From: CAYLYM01 sp964387645
GTDB taxonomy: Bacteria > Calditrichota > Calditrichia > RBG-13-44-9
Assembly: GCA_964387645.1 (NCBI GenBank)
Contig: CAYLYM010000110.1
Span: forward strand, 1-12,792
Length of the DNA: 12,792 bases
Direction: 5' to 3'
Numbering within the stretch: the first letter of the stretch is position 1; each line of letters opens with the position of its first letter. Of this stretch, positions 6,815 through 12,792 are shown in pieces. Position numbers and translations under genes: made by a program. The notes under the pieces are model-generated. The model was not told the origin of the DNA, ran no database searches, and was given only the letters and a program-made list of their open reading frames with translations.

Positions 6815-6823
6815 AATTAATAA

Positions 6824-7777
6824 TTGGAATTATATAGAATTTCAGGAATTAATAAATTACAAAAATATTATTTCGGACAATATTTTTCAAAAGAGAATGA
6901 GGTGTTCAGAGACCGGCTCATCAACGAACTGGCGATATATTACCAGAATATAAAAAGGCAATTGCGGTTCGCCCAACTGGATGATTCATCCCTCGGATTC
7001 AATAGCCGGGTAGCTTTGTTTAACATTAAAGGTTTGATAACGCTTCACCAAAAAACCGATAGCAAATATGTTCAAATTTACCGAATTTTTCAAAAAGAAG
7101 CTTCAGAAGTCAGAAAAATAAATCATAAAACGCTCATCTTAAATTTCACTGCATCAAAGCAATTACGACATCAGATCATTAACTCTGCTAACAGTATTCA
7201 TGTGTCATTATCTTTTTCCGCAGTGAATATGCCAATAGAGTATTTCTCTTACTTAGCTAAAATTCTATACGCTAAAGCAACCGGTAGATCAGTGAAAAGG
7301 GAATGGCGAGAAAGATTATTTGATTTCGAAGAAAATATTAAACCCATTGCTCCTGAGCCTGTGAACGTTTCTGATTCATCACAAGCACGTGGTCAGTATT
7401 TCGATCTTTTGCAAATATTTCAAAGAATCAATCAGGAATATTTCCAAAACCAGTTCAACCTCCCCTCTCTGCGATGGAGCAAGCGACTGAATAGATATCG
7501 CTTGGGTGCCTACAACAGGCAAAGAAACGAAATTGTTATTAGTAAAATTTTAGACCAGAAGAATGTTCCTGTATTCGTCATCGAGGGAATTTTGTATCAT
7601 GAAATGCTCCACATAATCCATCCAATAGCACGAAATAATGGAAGATTAATCATCCACGGAACAGATTTCCAAAAAGATGAAAAGAAATTTAAATTTCATA
7701 GACAATACATAAATTGGCTCAAACACGATTTTTTTGAATTGGTTAAGAAACAAAAACGGAGAAAATTCATTATTTAA
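6824..7777 (+). CDS. SprT-like zinc metalloprotease with N-terminal extension
   Basis: The C-terminal half (about residues 190-300) is a SprT-like/WLM-type zincin domain. It has the helix FDLLQIFQRINQEYF (193-207), the strands LRWSKR and RLGAY (216-230), IVIS (237-240), the zinc motif HEMLH at 259-263 (His259, Glu260, His263) and a third likely ligand His278 in IIHGTDF. The C-terminal zinc ribbon of true SprT is missing. Residues 125-172 resemble the segment that precedes this domain in a broader bacterial family of about 220 residues, recalled as LRVR...LA.iLlaKl...RY. The first ~100 residues, with a basic-amphipathic character, are not recognised. The start is TTG with a good Shine-Dalgarno site. 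It lies 36 bases before an ABC exporter, probably co-transcribed. The substrate is unknown; a protease acting on protein aggregates or DNA-bound proteins is only an analogy. Confidence 0.82.
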   Translation: MELYRISGINKLQKYYFGQYFSKENEVFRDRLINELAIYYQNIKRQLRFAQLDDSSLGFNSRVALFNIKGLITLHQKTDSKYVQIYRIFQKEASEVRKINHKTLILNFTASKQLRHQIINSANSIHVSLSFSAVNMPIEYFSYLAKILYAKATGRSVKREWRERLFDFEENIKPIAPEPVNVSDSSQARGQYFDLLQIFQRINQEYFQNQFNLPSLRWSKRLNRYRLGAYNRQRNEIVISKILDQKNVPVFVIEGILYHEMLHIIHPIARNNGRLIIHGTDFQKDEKKFKFHRQYINWLKHDFFELVKKQKRRKFII

Positions 7778-7813
7778 TTAACTTAGACTATTTTTAATTA
7801 AAAGCACATCCTG

Positions 7814-9586
7814 ATGACTGAAAATAGAGCAACAAAAAAAATTTACGACCGAGATATCCTATTGAGATTGGCAAGTTACGGTAAACCTTATTGGTATTTG
7901 ATTGCCCTGGCTATTTTTTTAATAATGATCAGCATGGGATTAGAGATACTGGCACCGTATCTGACTAAAGTGGCTATTGACAAGTACATCCTGAGTGGGG
8001 ATTTCCATGGATTACTGCTCATTGCATTGCTTTACACGTTCGTATTAATTGGAAACTTTTTATTCAAGTACAGCCAGATTATGCTCACCCAATACATCGG
8101 ACAAAAAGTAATGCTGGATTTACGTCAACAGATTTTTGACCATCTTCAAACTCTTCATCAACAATTTTTTGACAAGAATCCCATCGGACGCCTGATGACT
8201 CGAGTAACTTCAGATGTAGAATCACTGAATCAAGTCTTTACTCAGGGCATTGTAATGATATTTGGGGATATCCTGCTCATATCGGGCATTGTTGTCATGA
8301 TGCTTTCAATTCATCTCCAACTGGCATTATGGACACTCTCGCTTGTTCCGTTGCTGCTTATCGCTTCATTCCTATTCCGGAAAAAGGTTCGCCATACATA
8401 TAGTCAAATTCGACATTACCTGGCAAAAATCAATGCCTACTTGCAGGAACATATCTCAGGAATGTCAACAGTTCAATTATTTAATCGGGAAGAAAAGAAT
8501 TTTGAGAAATTCAAAGAAATTAACTGGCAGCACACATTGGCATATATCAAAACGATTTTTTACTATGCCATTTTTTTTCCGGTAGTAGAGCTCATTAGTG
8601 CCATTGCACTGGCATTAATTATTTACCGAGGTGGGGCTTATCTTCTGGAAAATTTTGTAACCTTTGGAACACTTATCGCGTTCATTCAATATGCCCAGAT
8701 GTTTTTCCGCCCTATTAGTGATCTCTCAGAAAAATATAATATTCTCCAATCAGCTTTTGCCGCTTCAGAACGTATTTTCAAATTATTGGATACACCACCA
8801 GCGATTTTATCTTCTCCATCAGGGTACACTTCTCCGCGAATTGAGAAGGGCATAGAATTTCGTAATGTTTCCTTTGCTTACGATAACGAATTGGTTTTGA
8901 AAAATATTGACCTGTTCATTCCAATGGGAAAACGTTATGCCCTTGTCGGACATACTGGCGCTGGAAAAACTACCCTGACTCGTCTAATTGGGCGATTTTA
9001 CGATATTCAGGGGGGTGAAATTCTTATCGATGGTGTGGATGTGCGGCAATGGGATCTGGCAGATTTACGGCGAAAAATGGCGGTGGTTCAGCAGGATATT
9101 TTCCTTTTTTCCGGAACGGTACTTGACAATATTCGATTGGGAGACCGTTCTATCTCCGAGGAACGCGTTATTAAAGCTGCTCAAATGGTTAATGCCCATC
9201 ACTTTATCCAGAAATTACCAGGGCAGTATCATGCCGAAATTCGCGAAAGAGGAAGCAATCTTTCGCAAGGACAAAAACAATTACTGGCCATGGCCCGGGC
9301 CATTGTTTTTGATCCTGAAATTTTGATTCTTGATGAAGCCACAGCAAATATCGACAGCGAATCAGAATACCTTATCCAACACGCATTGAAAATAGTGATG
9401 AAAAACCGTACGGCAATCGTGGTGGCTCATCGCTTGTCTACTATACAATCTGTGGATCAGATTGTCGTTTTACACCACGGTCGTATTCGGGAAATAGGAA
9501 CACATCAGGAGTTACTAAAAAAACGTGGGCTTTATTATCGGTTATATCAATTGCAATATAAAGACCAGGAAGTTTTAGTAACATAA
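7814..9586 (+). CDS. ABC exporter half-transporter (MsbA/MdlB-like, fused TMD-NBD)
   Basis: This is an inner-membrane ATP-driven exporter: one type IV (exporter-fold) six-helix domain (about residues 20-320) fused to a nucleotide-binding domain (347-580), which must dimerise to work. Hydrophobic stretches include 28-50, 66-84, 147-165, 170-188, 248-272 and 278-298. The NBD has Walker A GHTGAGKT (379-386), the Q-loop at Gln426/427, a signature LSQGQ (483-487) in place of LSGGQ, Walker B ILILD (503-507) with catalytic Glu508, and H-loop His539. The presence of Glu508 argues for a catalytically competent site. LSQGQ/LSVGQ-type signatures occur in subunits of heterodimeric exporters such as MdlAB, yet no partner gene is adjacent. 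The start has no clear Shine-Dalgarno site. The gene follows the SprT-like gene by 36 bases. The substrate (lipid, drug or peptide) is not evident. Confidence 0.93.
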   Translation: MTENRATKKIYDRDILLRLASYGKPYWYLIALAIFLIMISMGLEILAPYLTKVAIDKYILSGDFHGLLLIALLYTFVLIGNFLFKYSQIMLTQYIGQKVMLDLRQQIFDHLQTLHQQFFDKNPIGRLMTRVTSDVESLNQVFTQGIVMIFGDILLISGIVVMMLSIHLQLALWTLSLVPLLLIASFLFRKKVRHTYSQIRHYLAKINAYLQEHISGMSTVQLFNREEKNFEKFKEINWQHTLAYIKTIFYYAIFFPVVELISAIALALIIYRGGAYLLENFVTFGTLIAFIQYAQMFFRPISDLSEKYNILQSAFAASERIFKLLDTPPAILSSPSGYTSPRIEKGIEFRNVSFAYDNELVLKNIDLFIPMGKRYALVGHTGAGKTTLTRLIGRFYDIQGGEILIDGVDVRQWDLADLRRKMAVVQQDIFLFSGTVLDNIRLGDRSISEERVIKAAQMVNAHHFIQKLPGQYHAEIRERGSNLSQGQKQLLAMARAIVFDPEILILDEATANIDSESEYLIQHALKIVMKNRTAIVVAHRLSTIQSVDQIVVLHHGRIREIGTHQELLKKRGLYYRLYQLQYKDQEVLVT

Positions 9587-9610
9587 GAATTACAGCGGTT
9601 ATAGACCTGC

Positions 9611-9720
9611 CATCCCTGATGGGATTGAATTTTAGTGGTTGGGAAGGTTGGTGGGAATAAATATGTCACTCCTTGCGGGATCAGGATTTGACGAGTTGGC
9701 GATTGTGGCTACAAACATCA
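9611..9720. repeat. decayed palindromic intergenic element
   Basis: ATCCC (9612-9616) and GGGAT (9621-9625) form a perfect 5-bp stem with a TGAT loop. About 58 bases on, CACTCCTTGCGGGAT (9667-9681) looks like a degenerate copy of the same CCC-n4-GGG unit, followed by GCTACAAACAT (9708-9718). Similar words scattered between genes are familiar in many FCB-group genomes, so this may be a relic of a dispersed intergenic repeat family. It could also serve as a terminator for the ABC gene. Only one copy is present in this window. Confidence 0.35.
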
Positions 9721-9822
9721 GAGGCATCTATTTTATTCTTAATTCAAGTGTAAATTATTCTATACTAAAAAAGATATTTAAGAGACAGGAGGATATTCCG
9801 GGTATAAATTTTTCAAATTGAG

Positions 9823-12042
9823 TTATCTAATGTGAGTTTCTATTTTAAAATGGCCGTTGGTATTTAAAACTTTGCTTATCTCTCTCCGTATTTGATCCAT
9901 ATCGAAAGGTTTCTCAATGACTCCATCGACCACCTTATTTGACTCCAGGAACTTTCGATCTAATTGGTTCCAGCCGGTAATCAAGAAAACTGGTACATTG
10001 GTATCCATCTTCTTGATTCTCTTTGCCAGTTCAATACCATTCACCCCCGGCATAGAGAGATCGGTAAGAACAACATCGCACTGGTATTTTTGAAATTTCA
10101 GGATAGCATCCTCTGCTCCGTCCGCCATATTTACTTCAAATCCTTCCTCCTCAAGCATTTCCGCCAGTGTTTCCCGAACAACACCTTCATCATCTACCAG
10201 AAGAATTTTTAGAAGAACCTCATCATTGTTGTGGTGATGCTCATCGGCAAAGTAGGATTCATCCCTTACCGCCGGTAATTCAACCATGAAGATAGAGCCT
10301 TTACGGGGAATAGAATCGATATATATTTTTCCCTTGTGCTTGGCAATAATGTCGGCAGCAATACTTAAACCCAAACCATTGCCCTTTTCTCCTTTCGTAG
10401 AAAAGAAAGGTTCGAATATTTTTTCTCGGATTTCTTCCGGAATACCCACACCGGTATCGCTAACAAACACCAAAACCTTGTCGTCTTTCAGCGTTGTTTG
10501 GATAGAAAGCTGTCCGCCTTTAGGCATGGCATCTAGAGCATTGTTAACCAGATTTAAGAGCACTTCCCGCAAGGCGGCAGAATCCCCCTGAATTGGATAA
10601 ATCTTTCCCAAACTCAATTTCAGATCATAAGTAATACCACGGGATTGAGCCTCCCGTTCAAATCTTGGACGGGCAATTTCTACCACTTCTTGTACTATAT
10701 CATTAATATTCAATACTGAAAATTCCAGCTTCTTCTCGCTTTGTGAGCGAATGCTCTGTAAACGTCTAACCGCTTTGGCTCCATCGGCTGCGGCTCGTTC
10801 GATCATTTGCAAATCACGTGCAAAAGCAGGATCCTTGATCTTTTTTCGAAGCATCTGGCTCTTTCCCAGAATAACGCTCAATATGTTGTTTAAGTGATGC
10901 GCAGAACCGCTGGCAAGCTCACCTACTACTTTCATCTTTTCCAAATGCTTCAAGTAAGTTTCATACTTATTTTTACCCTCAATTAAAGCTTTCTTTTCAA
11001 TCAATTGATATAACAAATAAGAAATAAATCGATAAAGTTGTAGTTCTTCTGATGATGTCTGATCATCCTGTTTTTGAGAAGCAATCAGCCAGATTCCATA
11101 ATATGACCGTTGAATGGCGAAAGGAAAAATAAGAACGGAATTAAGAGGATATGATTTTAAAGTTTCCTGGAAAACCGGATTTAAAAAATGTGAAATATAT
11201 TGTTTGTGCCAGAAAAGATATTCTGTATCATTAAAAACATTTTCTTTTAAATTGAGCAATCCCTTAATAATGTCCAACCCAAACCGGGCATAATCCGATT
11301 TTTTAAATTGTTCACTGAGCAATCGCCATTTATTATGATATTGGCTACGTAAAAAAATTCCTGTGTAATGAATATCCGACTGATGAATAACCGCATTCAA
11401 CAATTGGTTTATCACATATTTTATGGAATTCCGACGGGATGCGCTTGGAAGAACCTTCTCAAAAATTTTGTATGAACCATTTTTCTCAACAATATACTCA
11501 TATAAATAAATATTTTCGATGGCAAAACTAACCATATCTGTTACAGCAGACATGAATTGTTTATCTTGTAGGCGGAGGTAGTGTTCTGGATTGCCATCCC
11601 AGATCACGACCATTCCTAATACCTTGCCTCGTACAACCATAGGTACACCCAACCAGGCACTAGCTGGAATACCACTATCCTGCACACCTAAATTTTCGCA
11701 AAATTGTCGGTAATTATTCGTGAGCACTAATTGCTGTTGTTCAAGTACATAATTATAAAGCGTATTTTTTTCTCTGAATTCTTCTACCGGACGTACCCGA
11801 GAATTTTTATCGCTATAAACAAATTTTACCAGACGGGAGCGGTTATGCCATAAAACGAATTCGATATGCTGATTGACATAAATTTTGCGGAGCTCTTCGT
11901 AAAAAAAAGTTAACACGCTATTAAAATCCCGAGCTTTAAAAATACGCTGACTAAAATTGGCGTAATATTCCAACAGAAGGTTGATACCCTCAATATTGTC
12001 TAAAAGAATGTTTAAAGAAGAGAAAAATTTATCTGTTTTCAT
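9823..12042 (-). CDS. soluble hybrid sensor histidine kinase/response regulator with GAF-type sensing
   Basis: This is a 739-residue cytoplasmic two-component hybrid kinase. Residues about 25-185 look like a GAF domain (LGVPMVVRGKVLGMVVIWDG at 131-150), and 195-350 like a second, more diverged one; no transmembrane segment is seen. HisKA (366-432) has the H-box ELASGSAHHLNNIL with His382 as the likely phosphoacceptor. The HATPase_c domain has the N-box LLNLVNNALDAMP (495-507), G1 DTGVGIP (529-535), the F-box EPFFSTK (544-550) and G2 GNGLGLS (554-560). A receiver follows: Asp617/Asp618, phospho-acceptor Asp661 in LTDLSMPG, Thr689 and Lys711 in EKPFD. There is no DNA-binding or other output domain, so a further phosphorelay partner is expected. 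The residue after the H-box histidine is His rather than Glu/Asp. A good promoter lies upstream, with about 94 bases of leader, and no Shine-Dalgarno site precedes the ATG. Confidence 0.94.
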   Translation of the reverse strand: MKTDKFFSSLNILLDNIEGINLLLEYYANFSQRIFKARDFNSVLTFFYEELRKIYVNQHIEFVLWHNRSRLVKFVYSDKNSRVRPVEEFREKNTLYNYVLEQQQLVLTNNYRQFCENLGVQDSGIPASAWLGVPMVVRGKVLGMVVIWDGNPEHYLRLQDKQFMSAVTDMVSFAIENIYLYEYIVEKNGSYKIFEKVLPSASRRNSIKYVINQLLNAVIHQSDIHYTGIFLRSQYHNKWRLLSEQFKKSDYARFGLDIIKGLLNLKENVFNDTEYLFWHKQYISHFLNPVFQETLKSYPLNSVLIFPFAIQRSYYGIWLIASQKQDDQTSSEELQLYRFISYLLYQLIEKKALIEGKNKYETYLKHLEKMKVVGELASGSAHHLNNILSVILGKSQMLRKKIKDPAFARDLQMIERAAADGAKAVRRLQSIRSQSEKKLEFSVLNINDIVQEVVEIARPRFEREAQSRGITYDLKLSLGKIYPIQGDSAALREVLLNLVNNALDAMPKGGQLSIQTTLKDDKVLVFVSDTGVGIPEEIREKIFEPFFSTKGEKGNGLGLSIAADIIAKHKGKIYIDSIPRKGSIFMVELPAVRDESYFADEHHHNNDEVLLKILLVDDEGVVRETLAEMLEEEGFEVNMADGAEDAILKFQKYQCDVVLTDLSMPGVNGIELAKRIKKMDTNVPVFLITGWNQLDRKFLESNKVVDGVIEKPFDMDQIRREISKVLNTNGHFKIETHIR

Positions 12043-12122
12043 ATATTAATGAAAAAATAAGAGATTAAAAGATTTTTCTATTTTCTTTTTTCATAAACAC
12101 AAAAAGAAGTCACCAATCACTC

Positions 12123-12140
12123 AACATTATCTTTAATGTT
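12123..12140 (-). promoter_or_regulatory. dyad at the predicted transcription start of the hybrid kinase gene
   Basis: AACATTA (12123-12129) and TAATGTT (12134-12140) are perfect 7-bp inverted repeats around a 4-base loop; two further bases outward include one more matching pair. The dyad begins 3 bases downstream of the predicted -10 box and covers the expected start point near 12136. This is a classic position for a repressor operator, or a stem-loop at the RNA 5' end. Confidence 0.4.
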
Positions 12141-12142
12141 AA

Positions 12143-12171
12143 ATTATACAGGATAAAACAATAAAAATCAA
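12143..12171 (-). promoter_or_regulatory. predicted promoter of the hybrid kinase gene
   Basis: On the minus strand TTGATT (plus 12166-12171) and TATAAT (plus 12143-12148) are spaced by exactly 17 bases, close to the sigma-70 consensus. Transcription would start near 12136, about 94 bases before the start codon. Confidence 0.65.
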
Positions 12172-12348
12172 GAATAAAGATGGTAAGTTGAAGAAGAAAG
12201 TTAATTAATCAATATTTTTCATTTATTTTCACCTATCATCTTTTACGAAATATAACAGTGTACAACAAACTCGATCAACTTTAAAATCAAAGCTAAATTT
12301 CTATTTAGAACAATATTTATCGAATAATTTAGATTATCACACAATTTC

Positions 12349-12370
12349 ACCATCGAATAAATTCGATGGT
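12349..12370. promoter_or_regulatory. 22-bp near-perfect palindrome (10-bp arms)
   Basis: ACCATCGAAT (12349-12358) and ATTCGATGGT (12361-12370) are perfect inverted repeats around AA. The half-site word ATCGAATAA also occurs at 12319-12327, 33 bases upstream in the same orientation, about three helical turns. No T-run follows on either strand, which favours a protein-binding site over a terminator. Confidence 0.45.
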
Positions 12371-12522
12371 TAAAATAACTAATCAAAATTTACCGAAACA
12401 ATTTTGGGAATAGTGTTAACTACCGATTTGAATCAGTATAAAATGATAAAAGATACTAAAATTCAACTTCCTTCCTAATTATTACAATCTTTTGATTAAA
12501 TCATTGGCTTCTTAATATTTTC

Positions 12523-12551
12523 TTGACCAATTTTAATGTAACATTTATATT
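12523..12551 (+). promoter_or_regulatory. predicted promoter of the small ORF at 12576
   Basis: TTGACC (12523-12528) and TATATT (12546-12551) are separated by 17 bases, one mismatch each from the sigma-70 consensus boxes. The start point would be near 12558, less than 20 bases before the small ORF start. Confidence 0.6.
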
Positions 12552-12575
12552 TTTAAAAAATAATTGGAGAAGACT

Positions 12576-12641
12576 ATGTGCTATTCTATCTATTTACTGC
12601 TCTTAGCCTCCTTTTTACATCTTGATTCTTTTAAAGGTTAA
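12576..12641 (+). CDS. candidate small ORF, 21-residue hydrophobic peptide
   Basis: An ATG at 12576 opens a 21-codon frame encoding MCYSIYLLLLASFLHLDSF plus KG, ending in TAA. GGAGA (12566-12570) lies 5 bases before the ATG and a strong promoter-like pair lies just upstream, so transcription and translation signals are better than for several longer genes here. The product is a single hydrophobic helix, long enough to insert in the membrane or act as a signal-like leader. It has no charged N-terminus, so it is not a standard signal peptide. It might be a leader peptide, a membrane micropeptide, the remnant of a truncated gene, or chance. No family is recognised. Confidence 0.35.
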   Translation: MCYSIYLLLLASFLHLDSFKG

Positions 12642-12752
12642 AATGTTTAAAAATGGAATATATATCAGCTTTGAATTAGTAATATTAATCTATTTCTTTT
12701 CTAAGTAAATGAAAAATATTCAGTGCAAAACTCAAAAACAAAAAGGATATTC

Positions 12753-12792
12753 ATGGTAAAAATTCATTATGTGATTTTTATTTCAATTTTAT
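12753..12792 (+). CDS. start of a probable secreted or membrane protein gene (partial)
   Basis: An ATG at 12753 with AAAGGA (12742-12747) 5 bases upstream opens a frame that runs off the window. The 13 visible codons give MVKIHYVIFISIL, a basic residue followed by a hydrophobic run, as in the start of a signal peptide or membrane anchor. Only the N-terminus is present, so no function can be given. Confidence 0.45.
   Translation, partial: MVKIHYVIFISIL

Larger units (their letters stand above)
12043..12575. other. dyad-rich divergent intergenic region
   Basis: This AT-rich stretch lies between the minus-strand kinase and the plus-strand small ORF. It contains predicted promoters facing both ways and four perfect inverted repeats: 12123-12140, 12293-12308 (CTAAAT/ATTTAG, TTCT loop), 12349-12370 and 12384-12406 (CAAAATT/AATTTTG, 9-base loop). 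No open frame with coding character was found in it. Confidence 0.6.

Noticed and set aside
9787..9793. Strong AGGAGG-like site on the plus strand
   Set aside because: No start codon at usable distance opens a frame of any length.
9639..9821. 60-codon open frame between the ABC exporter and the kinase
   Set aside because: TTG start with no proper ribosome binding site, and it overlaps the repeat-like segment; treated as noncoding.

Overview
The window is a low-GC stretch of bacterial chromosome holding ten complete protein genes, plus one very small candidate gene and the start of another at the right edge. Nearly all the recognisable genes are conserved housekeeping or cell-envelope genes. 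No tRNA, rRNA, CRISPR array, transposase, phage gene or plasmid gene was seen. The taxon cannot be fixed from sequence alone. L27 starts directly with MAHKKG and lacks the cleavable N-terminal extension usual in Bacillota. Some genes have strong Shine-Dalgarno sites while others (rsmE, the hybrid kinase, the ABC exporter) have little or none. There are single conserved genes separated by long AT-rich spacers, and only about 74 percent of the window is coding. This would fit a Gram-negative lineage of the FCB/Calditrichota kind, but that placement is an inference.

Left part (1-3685): rsmE (16S rRNA m3U1498 methyltransferase), a HinT-type HIT hydrolase, an almost 900-base region without a convincing gene, then a polytopic membrane protein of the YbhN/UPF0104 (lysylphosphatidylglycerol synthase TM-like) family. 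All are on the plus strand and each is apparently transcribed separately.

Middle (3686-7777): a minus-strand phospholipase-D-fold protein with two HKD motifs and no membrane anchor; a 485-base promoter-containing spacer; the ribosomal protein operon rplU-rpmA, closed by a textbook terminator; a UPF0173 metallo-beta-lactamase-fold hydrolase with its own promoter and terminator; and a SprT-like zinc metalloprotease with a long N-terminal extension.

Right part (7778-12792): a half-size ABC exporter of the MsbA/MdlB type just behind the SprT-like gene, and an intergenic strip with decayed short palindromes. Next comes a convergent, soluble hybrid histidine kinase (probable double GAF, HisKA, HATPase, receiver). 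The last stretch is an AT-rich divergent intergenic region with several dyad symmetries, good predicted promoters in both directions, a 21-residue hydrophobic small ORF and the start of what looks like a secreted or membrane protein gene.

Promoter-like sites of the form TTGnnn, 17 bases, TATATT or TATAAT recur in front of four genes, so a normal housekeeping sigma-factor signal can be read here. No clearly new multi-gene system is evident. The places most worth a second look are the dyad-rich divergent region at the right end with its small ORF, the dyad sitting on the predicted kinase transcription start, the unusual H-box of that kinase, and the unexplained spacer at 1507-2396.
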